A DNA stretch of 64,000 nt from Bryopsis sp. KO-2023 (GCA_030272585.1 BSYQ01000004.1:5270001-5334000); one strand, 5' to 3'; counted from the stretch's first letter, positions 1-11,573 are shown. Numbers and translations are program-made. Notes: a model not told the origin generated them from the sequence alone.

Positions 1-79
1 TTGTTGCTTCTTTGATTTGTTCTGTTTTTTTTATTTAAGTAGGCTGAATCTAAAAATTATTTTGCAATTTCTAATGCAG

Positions 80-647
80 AAGCTCAAGCCATTGCAGTTG
101 AGTCAGGAAGTGAGAGGAAATTTGTGGATGCTGTGGATTACGATATCAAGATTGCGCAATGTTTGTTCCCTGTCTGCACTGGGGATTTGCTGGTGTGCTG
201 TGCCCAAAAAGAGGGAACCAAGTGTGGATGCACCGGGTGAGCTACCAGTACTATTCAGAATAGCTCAATTAAATCTCATTCCCCAAAGCCAGCAGAGAGA
301 TGTTCTGAAACTGACTTAATTATTTAGTACTGAATAGTAAATACTGAATACTGAATTTAGATTCATTCGACCATTCTTGGAAGAAAAGTCAACATTTACT
401 CATTCGCGCTGCAAAGAGAAATAAATTTTATTCAAAACGTGTTCTATTAGAAAAACTGTAATTTGGATGAATTTCTTATGCTTGTTGCTTTTGGGCTAAG
501 CGAAATGCTAAATAACTGAAATGTTGATATTAACTGGAAAGTGAACTCTTTGGCAGGGATAGCTGCAAGTTCGGATTGTTCAAATCTACTCCTGCCAAGA
601 TCTGGGATTCGAAACCTGAGAAGTGCATTTGCCCTGATCCTGCTTAA
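80..647 (+). CDS. 3' end of secreted cysteine-module protein, copy 1 (partial)
   Basis: This is the last part of a gene that starts before the window. Two exons are visible, 80-236 and 557-647, ending in TAA. The joint is phase 2: the first exon ends with GG before GTGAGC, and the second starts with G after CAG. The sequence encodes an acidic stretch (DAVDYDIKIAQCLF) followed by a cysteine module: C, C, CC, CGC, then a final exon with one C and a closing CIC. The same order of residues and the same exon phases occur in the gene at 1787-4314 (DVDVKIAECLF, CC, then CVC near the end), so the two are tandem paralogues in the same orientation. I do not recognise the family. From the complete neighbour, this protein is probably secreted. 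Function unknown; confidence comes from the matching neighbour rather than from any known domain. Confidence 0.65.
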
Positions 648-1786
648 AAGTATGTAATAGCGCTTTTGAGAGGATCGATTCTGAGGGGGAAGGGAAAACC
701 AAACAAGAAGTCTTCAACAAGGATGGGTCGTTCCAATCCCTGCAATCCAAGGGAATCAGACCCTGAATGGGGTTGGTTCGATTTGGTGCAATGAGCTTTT
801 TTTTTTTGTTGGAAAGGAAGAAAACAGTTCAGGAGATGGAAACCTTATTTTGATGTGTTTGTGGGGAAGTGCTGTGTGTGAGATGGCATTGTGTTTTTTG
901 TCCATAAAGAAGATAATCTACCTCTTCTTTCAAAAAGGAGGGGTTTATCCTTTGATTTTGAAGGTGGGGCACGATTGCTTGGGTGTCTGTCATGAAGGGA
1001 TTGAGCTTATTTGGAATCTTTCATAGAGGATGTGTGATTTTCGACTGATAGAGAGGCTTTTGTGTGTGAAGTTGACATAATGCGTTCGTTGCATTTGGGT
1101 TTTTGGGGCAATAATTAGGCGTTTTGGAACACTGATCCTGTACAAAGATGTATGATGGATTCTTTGCAACGCTTTGTGAATATAACACACAAAACACGAA
1201 ATTATTGTTTAAACCGACATGTTCCCAAATAATATTTCGAGCTGGCTGGTGGTGATAATCCAGGTGTGAAAATGTAAAAAGAGCAGCAGTTTCTTGATGT
1301 AAAATGTTGAGAAAGTTGAACCTTTCAATGCTTGGCAAAGCTTCGATGCAAGGAACTTCAAAATTTGAAAAGTTCTTGTAGGTTTTTGAAGTTCAAAACC
1401 CTGCAAGGATATTTTATCATCTATGTAGCAATGTTTTCCTAGTTGCTGAACCAGCAACCTGAAATCTAGATCCAGAAACCTGGCCACCATTTCTGGGCCC
1501 TTGAATTGTCAAATAAATCGAATAATCATTCGTTCATAAATTAGATGTGAGATGAGGTGAAGTTCATGAGGTGACCAGACGTTTCGAATGGAAAAGCGTA
1601 CATGCCGACGTGTAAACACTGTCCGAAGCGTCCAAAACCAACAGAATCCACACCCCAAACAGAAAACATTATCCAATCGCGAAAAAACCTTCTTGCACCT
1701 GCTGCAGAATAACAACTTGCTTTTTTTTACACAAGGCTGTTTTTTAAAGTTGAATTCACTTTGGCTTCAAAACACCGAAAACGATC
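648..1786. other. Spacer between the tandem paralogues
   Basis: About 1.1 kb of AT-rich DNA with T-runs. No reading frame flanked by plausible splice sites stands out on either strand, and the open frames on the minus strand here have no protein-like composition. It should hold the 3' end of copy 1 and the promoter of copy 2. Confidence 0.5.
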
Positions 1787-4314
1787 ATGCGGTGGACTGC
1801 ATTGACGATCTTTCTGTTGTTCGCCTTATGCTGGTGGCAACGAGCGGAAGCTCGACGACTAGGTATGGTTTCCCCACCCAGCTCGATTTTGCCTGGATTT
1901 GGGGTTGATCCGAAAAGTTTCCGGGACTGTTCAGTGCGACTGCTTGATTATTGTCCCACGCATCGTTCAAAGTTCGTCAGAACGGCACGGAGTCGTTTTC
2001 GTGTCAGATTCGTGAAAAAAAAATGGAGTGGTGGTTTGGTGGTGCTGTTAGACAGCGGCGGCGGACGTGAATTGAAGATTCTGGGTTGGTTGTTCGGTGA
2101 TGACGACGATGAGGAGGTGGCAGAACAGGAGTCTTCAGAAATCGGGAGCGCGATCAGCAGCAGCACCAGCAGCGTTTCAATTTCTTCCTCGTCCAAAGAC
2201 GATCCATGCGGGAAGGTAAGAAACCTCGATTGCTTGCATGGACGCCTCTTGCATCGGAGCTGCGCCAGGTTCGATCTGTCGCGTTGTGTTTCAATCGTTC
2301 ACAGCGCAATGAGGATGACAGCAGGGGGTGGAGGTGAATTGCATGAGTCTTTACTGAAGACTCTTTAGGAGAAGGAGGAATTTTCGAGCTATGCTAGTTT
2401 CGGCTTTCTTCTTGACCGTTGATTGAACTTATTTTGCTCGGGAATGAACTTATTCAGGTTGAAACCTATGAATGGTGTTTTCTTTTTGCTGCAGACACAA
2501 TCTTACTCAGAATCCACAGGTGGTGGGGTGGCCACCTCGACTGGCACGGTTTCTAGTGACGAATGCGAGACCTCCTCCGATGCATCTGCGATTTCCAAAG
2601 GGAAGGAAACCGTGGTTGCTTCTGCCAAATCCGAAGCCGAAAAGGGGAAAATTGCAAAAGCTATTGCAAAAGCGGTCGGCTCTGGGGATGGAGGCAAGTT
2701 CAACCTCACACATATCCCCCCCCTCCTCTGCTATGCAATCATGATTATATGAATTTTTATTAATTTAAAAAAGGTGCATGTTTTTTAGTACACAGCCCAA
2801 AGTAAGGTGCCTTTTTTTTCTGCTGGTGGCTAGATCCAGTGGGGAAGTAACAGGATGTTTTGACATGAATGAATAAAGAATTTCCCCTTGTAAGGTTCAA
2901 TGCAATCGATTGATTGCGTAAGCCTGTTGATACCATTGGGATTGAGAGCTGTTTTAATTTGACTTCACAGTGGATGTTGTGAGTGAGGCCATCGCAAGAG
3001 CTATTGAAGAGGGCGACGGCGATGCTGTTGCGATTGCAATTGCGGACTCACTTGAGCAACCCTGCCCTCGAGGAACGAAACGAGGGGAGTGTCCTGTTGA
3101 AGTCAACATCGATGGTGAGATATATATTGATCAGGGCATGTGTTTGTTTTGGTAGGTGAAAACTAGCCAAAACTCGTCAAAACTGGTCAAAACGACAGCT
3201 GATTTCACATGTGGAAAGTCTGGTGTGCGTAATGCTTGGCAAAAATCTGCGTATCAAGATGTGTGAAATAGAGGCTTTTCATGAAACCTACGAAAAGCAA
3301 AAGGGAACAATATTTGCTTTGATTCATCGCACCCTGTCTAACTACGATTCAGTTTCCATGCTTGGAGGTGTTTTTTTCTTTGACTGTGATGTTTTTGTCT
3401 TTTTTTTAAAACAGCGTTGGTGAAAGCATTTGCATTGGCTGAGAATGAAGGGGCTGGCTTGGCTTTTGCTGAGGCCATTGTTCTTGGAGTGCTTGATGAC
3501 GATTCGAAAGTTCAGTCCACCTATGCCGGAGCAATTTCCAAAATCCTGAAGGAGGAAGGCTGTGAAGTTGCAAAGCCTGTGCTGTCAGGTCCTCCTCTCC
3601 TGATATTTTGATCATATGCATGCATCTACTTCCAGATGTTCATTTAAGTGATGTCTTCTTTTGAAAAGAGAAAAACAAATAGGATTCAACTGTGCGAGCA
3701 ATTGTGTTAAGCATTAGGTTGTGTGTTCTTGAGTGGCTGTTTTTTTTACCAGTGTGTGTGCGACTGAAAATTTGGAAGAGTCTGTAGTATGGCAATGGCC
3801 TGAAAAGATATGAACCCATCTGGAAACGATAGGAGGCCTGGGTGATGAAGCTCATGAATATGTTTTTGACATTGATTTGTAGAGGCTCTTGCTGTGGCCA
3901 CGAGGGGTGACGATCAGAAGGAGTTCTTGGATGTCGACGTCAAGATTGCCGAATGCCTGTTTGAGACTTGCAAAGGCGATGCACTGGAGTGTTGCCAAGG
4001 GTAAAAGAACCTCAATTCAAGAAGCTCAGAAATCCGTGGCTATATTGTCATTTTTCCTACTGCAGCAGCAATACTCAGATCCACATCAAAAACATTTTTG
4101 AATTACTTTCTGATATCCTCATAATTTTTGCTCCCTTTCATTATCGTGAGGCATTTTTTTGAGATTTTCTTGGAGAGAAAAGAACCCTGTGTGTGATTGC
4201 ATTTCTTTTTTGTTCATCAGGAAATCATGCGAGTTTGACTCTTGGATGAGCGGGCGAAACGAAATCTGGGAGCTGGAAGATGGTGAAATGTGTGTGTGTC
4301 CGGGAGGATTTTGA
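1787..4314 (+). CDS. Secreted alanine-rich protein with C-terminal cysteine module, copy 2
   Basis: Exons 1787-1862, 2124-2215, 2495-2693, 2971-3114, 3415-3588, 3883-4000 and 4221-4314 join in phase to 298 residues ending in TGA. The start is the ATG of a clear signal peptide: basic MRW, a hydrophobic core, then AEA before the first donor. A Ser-rich stretch follows, then Ala/Lys/Asp/Glu-rich repeats of the kind AKAIAKAV, SEAIARAIEEGD and AFALAENEGAG, which look helical and amphipathic. The protein closes with the cysteine module shared with copy 1. The first intron (1863-2123) is 261 nt, a multiple of three, with no stop, so a form retaining it would be 87 residues longer and my splice choice there is uncertain. 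The third intron (2694-2970) has a GC donor (G|GCAAGT). The family is not recognised; an extracellular matrix or wall protein is a guess from composition. Confidence 0.7.
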
Positions 4315-5121
4315 TTGGCATTCATATAGATATATCCGGGCTCCTCATTGGCACAACACCTGCTCGGATCCACCACAGTTTTAGTCAAGTTTTGCAAGGG
4401 AATATCTGGGTGATTGTGCTAGAGTTCATGAGCATTGTTTTAAATGGGTTCATGGGAATGTAAGAAGCTGGATTAGGTCTGAATTAGGTTTGAACAAGGG
4501 TTTTCGAGTGCTTTTGTGATCGATGCGAATGCCAAGTTTATTGTTTTGGGATGAAGGAATGGTGTGTTAATGATGCCAATGCCAAGTTAATTGGTTTTTT
4601 GGATGAGATGTAAAATGAGGTTTTTCATCAGACTGTCTTCACGTCTTCGTCAAAGACCTGACACTAACAAGCGCACTGGAAGGATACGTGTTGGGCCTTA
4701 AATAAAAGAATAAATTGGCCTTGAATCTCAAGAATGATTTTCAGCGGCAGGAGGGGTGATTTAAGTAGCTTCGTAGTTTCTGGTGTACGAAATAAGCTGT
4801 ATGGACACAAAGAAATGATATTCAACTCATACAATTGAAACTGAGTGGAGCAAGAACCACACTGCCAGCAAATTACAATGGAGTGCAGTATAGGGGTTTG
4901 TTGTGGATGGGGAGGGCCGAAATATGTGGGTTATTTTTCAGGAAAAAAAACAACCTATTATACCGTATCAAGATACGTAATCAGCGCAATGATTTTTTTT
5001 CTTCCTTAATTAATCTTACATAACAAAAAAATACTTATGACGAATCAAAGAAGTAGATGACGGGGGCGAAAATGCCCCAAAAGATGATTAAACCTAGTAC
5101 TTGTGTTTTTTTGTGCTCAAG
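4315..5121. other. Intergenic, with first copy of a 75-bp repeat
   Basis: AT-rich DNA with no convincing gene. It contains the first copy (4838-4912) of a direct repeat whose second copy is at 5937-6010. A short frame across 4835-4920 is open, but the second repeat copy has an in-frame stop at the equivalent place, so I do not call it coding. Confidence 0.45.
4838..4912 (+). repeat. 75-bp direct repeat, copy 1
   Basis: Starts GAGTGGAGCAAGAACCACAC and ends in TTGTTGTGGATGGGG. It matches 5937-6010 over its whole length with about eight differences. The pair lies in the same orientation about 1.1 kb apart. Family unknown. Confidence 0.7.
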
Positions 5122-5417
5122 TATCAGATTCTACAATAAAGCAACCAAGTTGTGGGGCTGTTTCTATACGTTTTCAGGAGAAGGAGGAGACCTCTCTGAT
5201 GTTCACTCGGAAGGATCCACATCACCAACCCCAGCTTCCGACCAACTCAGATACATGTGGCTTCATGGATGCTGGTGGTGAAGAGCTTGAGGATGAGGTC
5301 GAAGAACCTCAGGAAACAGAAAAAGAAAATCAAGAGCTTGAGAGGGCGCAAGAGGCCGAAATTAATGAAGTCAAAGCCGTGGATGACATTCTGATGGGGG
5401 TGGAAGATCAAAAATGA
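5122..5417 (+). CDS. Possible terminal exon of an unknown acidic protein
   Basis: An open stretch follows a T-rich tract and an AG acceptor (TTGTGCTCAAG) and ends in TGA at 5415-5417. The C-terminal half is rich in Glu and looks like a charged coil (EELEDEVEEPQETEKENQEL); the N-terminal half has two cysteines (PSCGAVS, DTCGF). I cannot find convincing upstream exons between 4315 and 5121. It might be the last exon of a small gene, or a decayed relative of the secreted genes to its left. No family is recognised. Confidence 0.3.
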
Positions 5418-7666
5418 AGCAGCTGATGGTGGGGATCCCTCTCTCTCTAAAAGGGGGAAAGGGAAAAAAAATGATTGGGGAGTGATTGGGATGTGAGGTG
5501 GGTTTTTTCAGTTAGAAAACAAAGAGAAAAAAAACAAAAATCGTTTGAAAAAAAGGAAAAAATGGGGGAAGGGGAAAAAATTATTGGGGAGTGAATGGGA
5601 TGTGACACAAAGAACAATATTCTATGACAAGAAGAAACAACGTATGTGAAAAAAAAGGGCGATGCAAGCGTGAATCAAGCTACCGAGGAAAGCCGAACTG
5701 AGGGGGATCCTTGTGATTGTGATTCGTTTGTTTTTCGTTCTGGAGAACGCCGTCTCCTTCACGAAGCTGATGTGGATTGTGTTGAACCAGCTCAGGGGGG
5801 ATGGTACGACACTGAATTGGGTGGGGGGGGGGGGTGAAAAGAAAGAAAAGAAAAAAGGAAACGAAAAAAAAGAAAAGAACTAAAAAAGTCGTGGATTTAC
5901 ATTTATGCCACCATACGATGCTCCACAGTTTCCAATAGGAGTGGAGCATGAACCACACTGCCAGCGAAGTACAATGGAGTGCGGTATAGGGTTTTGTTGT
6001 GGATGGGGGTAAAAGTGGGGGCGATTCACTTATGAAAGAATTGTAAAATTCTGACTGGAGATTTTCCAGAATCATCAGTTGAAAAAGAGAGGCTGTTCTT
6101 CCCACAGTGTCCATGCCAGAAATTGGCACATTGCTTGCCATTCTCACAAACACTGGTTTGAACTGCCCCCTCTCATGGAACAGAGCTCTTGGCTGGAGGT
6201 GGGCACTTTCGTTATTGTTTGTTGTGTTGGTAAAAGCCGAGCATGCGATCCACAACTTCACAACACTTTCACATAGTTAGTTACATATAATAGCCCCCTA
6301 AGTCTCGTTCCCCAACAGACAGAAATGGCTTGCTCCATAATGCCCTTCCCCCCCCCCCCCGCATCGATTTTACTTGCAACAGCTTTTGTCTTGCTTTCTA
6401 AGATAAAAAAACCCCCTTTTTTGAAATTTTCACCCAATGTTGTCAAAACTTGAAACCAAAGAAAGTCAAAATAAATAAAAATGACAGAAGAGCAGTCGAA
6501 CCCCCGGCACGTAACAAATCACATGGGATTATTCCACCAGCATAAAATTGAATAATCAATGATCCTTGTAATAAAACCAAATTTTTTGACCAAATTTGTC
6601 AATCTTAAGCTTCAGAGGAAATCCATAAACAAAAAAAATAAAAGTGTTGATCAGCAAAACACCCCAAACCCAGTATGAATGAACCATGTTGCTGCAAGCG
6701 CTTTAAAAATGTCAAAACTTGCTGGGTTTTTTTTCTTTTTTCTTCTTGCAAGCTCAACTATAGCACCAGCAATAAGCCACTAATTTCCCAACCAAGCGAT
6801 AGCTCCGGGAAAAACACACACAGGTGCATCTAAATAAGAAACCTCCAATCAATGCACGAAACTTGAATCAGAAACCGCACCATCCACTCTAGAAAAAAAA
6901 GCAATATCTCCGAGGAACAAAAAAATTGACCCTGTAAAAGCTGCTAGGTTCAATGACACATTCACAGGAAAAAAGAATTAATCACTGACCACCAGATGCC
7001 AAAATATTACGAGAAGCAAAGTGCAGCGCTCGTTTGTATTCTGATTTTTTTTTCTCTGTGAATGCTTTCACTTTCCCTCCAAAAAGGAAGAAAAACAAAT
7101 CTGAAAAGGACGAAAATCAGATGCTCCAACCAGCATTTTCAGTCAAATTGCTCGGCATATTTTGCCATGAAATCCTGCACACATAACACAAATGCCTCAA
7201 TTAATCGCCTCGCTGCTCTGAGAAACGTCCTAGTCCTACTATGTGTAAAACAAAAAACTTTCCAAATATTCCAAACTCAAAAGTTTGGATGCTTCCCAAA
7301 TTTGAGAATGCATTCATGATGGGCAATAAATGAGTTCATTGATCAATATATATATATAGTCGATGCAGAACGGTGGCTAAAATATTAGAATTCAACAATC
7401 GCTTCCTCCTCTTTCCCCCGTCCAGGAAAGAAAAATATTTCCCGGGACACCTAGTGAAGTTTACAATATGAACCCATGTCCAAGTCAAATCCATAAATCA
7501 ACACCACCACAGAAAATAAAATCAGCAATAAAAAACACAAAGAAGCCAACAAATCAAGCTGATGTGAAAAACAAAAATCACCCTTTTGCTTGAAACAAAA
7601 ACTAAAACAAGGGATACATAATCGTCAATTGTTGATTATAGATGCAATTGATAAGACATCAATGGG
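5418..7666. other. Gene-poor AT-rich spacer
   Basis: About 2.2 kb with many A- and T-runs, a C-run at 6350-6360, and the second copy of the 75-bp repeat. Frames open in both directions around 5650-6260 but lack splice signals and protein-like composition. I see no gene that I can support. Confidence 0.5.
5937..6010 (+). repeat. 75-bp direct repeat, copy 2
   Basis: Second copy of the repeat at 4838-4912, same orientation, about 90 percent identical by eye. It starts GGAGTGGAGCATGAACCACA. Confidence 0.7.
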
Positions 7667-8248
7667 CTATCTTAGTGTTACCGAAAATTCTCTGCTTAAG
7701 CCACCCTTTCTCCTCCCTGATTTTTTTCTGCCAGACTTTTTCCTCCCTGATCTTCTGCCCAGCAATCTGCGCGTCAGACTGGTCATGGCCTGCTGCCTGT
7801 CTTGGACCTCCGTCACTGATTCCACAACAAAAAAAAAGAGATTCACCAACAAAAAATAAAGAAAGAAGCAATGGGTGGGTATTTGCAAATGCAGCTACTC
7901 AAATGCGAAAAAAATGAGCGAGTTGCTCTGTACTGAATTTCAAACAAAAGCCTTTCTTTCTTTTTGCTTGTTGGGAAAATTTCAAGGATTTGATGCTTTG
8001 GAAAGATGTTGGAGAGAGGACGGCTCAGTCGCTGATCCTGATGGTTTTCTCGCAACCCTCAAGTGGCACAATAACACCCCTTTTACAAGGGAGAAAAACG
8101 CGCCCACACATAATGCGCCCGACTAAAGCGCCGCCGCGCATGTTCGAACAAAAAAATCCCTCGCATTACCTTCAGCATGAACGTGGGACTGAACCAACGC
8201 GATCAGGCACAGAAACAACAGGCACAGCACAACAGTCCTCGATGCCAT
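7667..8248 (-). CDS. Small secreted, strongly basic peptide
   Basis: Two exons on the minus strand, 8248-8170 and 7815-7667, join in phase 1 to 75 residues. Exon 1 is a textbook signal peptide: MASR, a hydrophobic core of Leu, Val and Cys, and a likely cleavage near VHAE, followed at once by a donor G|GTAATG. Exon 2 follows a long T-rich tract and TCAG. It encodes a short linker and then a cationic tail with RRSGRKKSGRKKSGRRKG, in which SGRKK repeats. Exon 1 is only 26 codons and easy to miss. The mature peptide would be about 50 residues, without cysteines, with net charge far above +10. A host-defence or matrix-binding peptide are both possible; nothing in the sequence decides between them. 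A further small exon inside the 354-nt intron cannot be excluded. Confidence 0.6.
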
Positions 8249-8997
8249 CCGTTTTCCAGCGTAATCCCACGGCTGTTGCCCGGTGTGGTTAGTTCTCTGA
8301 AAAAAGCGAAGATCGCTCTGCTGCGGATGGATTCGCCGTCAGCGGTTCTCTGGGAAAACACTACGGGCGTGTTCGGTCACGAATTCGATCGTGTGAAACA
8401 ATTTGGCCTCTTTTGGGACCACCTGGTTTCAAGAACGATGGGACATGGAGGGATTGGAGGTGAGAAGAGTGGTCTCTGAGTGGCTGGTTGTAGTGTGTAA
8501 TTCTCTTCCAAAATGTAATTCGATGTTTGTTTGTTTGAGACTGGTTGATTTTTTTGGGGGGGGTGGGACACTGATTGTGGGACATTAATCAAGGAACATT
8601 GGACTGTGTAACTTCAATGTTTGTTTTGTTTGTTTGTAGTATGCAGATATACATCTGTTAGAACGCGTTTCTTTGCATGAGTGGGTGTGCATAAATCTCC
8701 TCCTCAAAAAAAAAATTACCTCCTCAACGCTTGGAATTGAAAAATGCGTCTTGCTGAGTGTCTCGAACAGTCAATACTAAAATAAAACTAAATAAAAAAT
8801 AAAAAATAATTTTAACTAAACTAAAATACCTCTATAACGCATGTTAAGAGCTTTTCAATGCGGAAGGGCAGGGGAAAGGCAGGAGAGATGGAAACATTTG
8901 AATTACAAAAAGATTGCTGCTGCTTCTGAGTCAGTCTTGGAAACATACAGAGGGTGTCAACAAGAAAACATCAATGGGATCGAGATGGAATCTCGTC
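8249..8997. other. Spacer upstream of the basic-peptide gene and downstream of ZIP
   Basis: Lies between the start of the minus-strand peptide gene and the 3' end of the ZIP gene, so it should hold the peptide gene's promoter and the ZIP terminator. T/G-rich and A-rich stretches are visible; no coding sequence is supported. Confidence 0.45.
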
Positions 8998-10890
8998 TCA
9001 GTGCTCTACCCCCAGCCAATGATCCAACAAAAATAGATTCAACGACATGATGGCCATTCCAACGAACACGGCTGCAACTGAGCCCGTTTTTCCGGCATGT
9101 TGAATGCTGAGGGGCAACAGCTCATGGAAAGACAAGAAGGCCATTATGCCCCCCACTCCTGCAAGCATCAACTCCACTAGATCCCGAGACATTTCCACCT
9201 GGAAGGCCCATGCAGCATTGACAGCATTATTATTTTTTTTCAGAAAAACATGGTATTTTAATCCGATCTCAATGAGAAAAGCGCCATGTTCAAAACAGCG
9301 TGATTGATTCTCAATCTCTTTCTTTCTTCATTTTTGTTTTCTTTTAAAATTGAATTTGGGGTGGGGGTTCTGAATTATTCATTCCAACCATTTAATATCA
9401 TTTTGCAGAATCTGTCGTTGCTCACCGGAAAACAGAGCCCCAGTATAACGACTGCCAATGGCTCAGCCAAGCCTGATACAGCAGCATATTTGAACCCTTC
9501 CCATCGACTCTTTGTTGCGAAATAAACAGGCAGAGCTACAGCAACGCCTTCCGGGATGTTGTGCAAAGCTATTGCCACCGCCAAGGTGACCCCCATGGCT
9601 GTCGATTTCATGGAGGCCAGAAACACAGAAACTCCCTCTGGAAAATTGTGCAGGGTGATGCCCAGTGCCGTCATTAACCCGCTGAACAACACCTCCCTTC
9701 GATGTTTCCGATCCGCTTTCCTCCTGTTAATGAAAAAACAGCAGATGAAAACCTACCAGGCAATTTCGGGCACATTGCCCAGTTTTGATCAAATTCTCTC
9801 CAGGAATGTATATTTTTTTCCCCATTTTTGTTAGGGAATAAACCCTGAGATGAGCATTTTGTGTTTACCCTTTGTCGTCGTCGCCATCCTTGCTATTTTT
9901 TTCATCCTCCCCTTTTATCATGCTGTCCAAATTCGGTTCAGGAACCAACGCAGTCACCAGTGCGAAAAACGCAACTCCTCCATAGAACCAAACACTTGCC
10001 CTGGCAAAGCCAACCGTCTCTATCGAAGCTGGTAACAAATCCACCATCGATATGCACAGCATCAGACCAGCAGCTAGACCCTACTACCGCAAACACTTTT
10101 GATAAAGAGTCGCGGACAGATTTGGATCTATATGAACATTTCTGTAAAACAAACACCCATTGGACACTTTCGATAAAAAAAGTCCAAATTATTCGGCATG
10201 CACTGGAGTCATGCTCTTGAAAAACGTGTTTGTTCGTCTCTGTTCTATCAAGAATGCTGGAAAGCTGAAGGTTCAGAAAAATGCCTGGGATGTTGTCCTG
10301 ATGTTGGCTGTCATGCAGTGGTTTCCTGCTAGATAAGCAATGTAGGATAAAAATTCACTGACCACATTCTTTGAGTGTCCCTGGCTTTCAGAAACAAGGA
10401 GGATATTGAGGAGAAACTCATTTCAATGCCCAATCCCAAACTGAATCTGATCTGGTAATGCCAGCGTGTCAAACATTGTATCACCACCCAGAGCAGCTCA
10501 ACTCAAAGAGATGCTCATGAAACTGTATGGTGGCCGCTATTTTCCCCCGATTATGATTGGGGGACAGTTAAAAGGGCTTCACAGTATATGTTTGCATGGA
10601 TCGAATCATGGTCTAAAGAGTCGACTTGCCTGTAGCAATCCCAGCCGTCGGAAACTCATATCGGGCTGAGCAACCACCAAGAGTCCTCCGAGCGCCGTCC
10701 CTGCCGCCCCTAAGGACGTCAAGACGAGGGCAATGGTGACGTTTCCTGCCATCGAGTCTGTCGTTGATGGAAAACTGATGAGAGTGGAGTCAGGCGAACA
10801 TAAATCGATGATGGCTGTCGTACAACTAGGGGCAAGCACATAATTCTTGGGATCTAGCTTTTGCACCAAGTTTTTGCAGGCAGGACTCAT
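8998..10890 (-). CDS. ZIP-family metal (zinc) transporter, ZupT-like
   Basis: Exons 10890-10630, 10080-9869, 9723-9426 and 9198-8998 join in phase to 323 residues, a normal ZIP length. ZIP proteins move Zn2+ and similar divalent metals into the cytosol. The diagnostic metal-site helices are both present: HNFPEGV in exon 3 and HNIPEGVAVALP about 27 residues later, followed by a SGLAEPL helix. The last exon carries FHELLP and ends in a hydrophobic helix. The acidic EDEKNSKDGDDDKG segment is the usual variable loop between helices III and IV. The first intron has a GC donor (CAG|GCAAGT). The chosen start gives a short polar N-terminus before helix I; the ATG lies in the target duplication of the MITE at 10894-11158. 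An in-frame stop lies not far upstream of the pre-insertion sequence, which supports this start. Confidence 0.88.
10118..10165 (+). repeat. 48-bp dispersed repeat, copy in ZIP intron 1
   Basis: Matches 54184-54231 with about three differences, core ATGAACATTTCTGTAAAACA. Both copies are intronic. Same orientation in the window. Confidence 0.7.
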
Positions 10891-10893
10891 GAG

Positions 10894-11158
10894 CAGTGTA
10901 TTTTTTTTTGGCCCATTGTGGCCCTTTTTGTAAGGCCTGGGCCACATCCAAGAAATCAATCGAGGTTCCACAAAAATCAAAACCAACAACATTAAGTAAA
11001 TGCTATATAAACACCAAGCCTTGTAATTTCTGTTTTTGAAGTTGGGGCCACATTCTATTTTTTTCGGACAAATTGGGGCCACAAAAGGGCCACAACTGGA
11101 TGAAACGGCCAAATTTAGGGCCACTTTGGGGCCAGTGAAATTGGAAAAAAATACACTG
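10894..11158. mobile_element. hAT-like MITE at the ZIP start codon
   Basis: Ends are inverted repeats, CAGTGTATTTTTTTTT on the left and AAAAAAATACACTG on the right. They are flanked by an 8-bp direct repeat CTCATGAG at 10886-10893 and 11159-11166. Short CAGTG-type ends with an 8-bp target duplication are typical of the hAT superfamily. The 265-bp body holds several GGGCCAC/GTGGCCC subrepeats and no coding capacity, so it is non-autonomous. Confidence 0.8.
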
Positions 11159-11573
11159 CTCATGAGATGATAGATGAGATGATCATCTCAGGGCAAAGCT
11201 AGTCACCATGTTGTTGTCAAGATGTTGAGCTGCAACCGACACTTCTTGATTGGAAAGGCTTATAATCGATTCTCACATCCACAGCACCAACACAGCACCT
11301 TTTTGCTCATTTGTTTCATGCTCATACATCTTTCAGCAATGGAAAACAAAACCACAAAAAGCTGCCCCCATTGGCAATTGGCTCATTGGTCGATCGATTC
11401 ATAGTGATTGCAGCAAAAATTCCTCCCCAAGCAACTACAGGGATCAACCCCCCAAAACCCAACAATACAATTTAAAGCTAAAACGTCTAAATTGATGAGA
11501 AGCAAAAACCCATCTTCCCCCCGAATTCAAGGACACCACAATGAAAGCATCTGGGTCCTCAGCCGACTTTTTT

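Noticed and set aside
5680-6261. 193-codon frame, minus strand
   Set aside because: Includes poly-Phe from a T-run and the 75-bp repeat; no domain.
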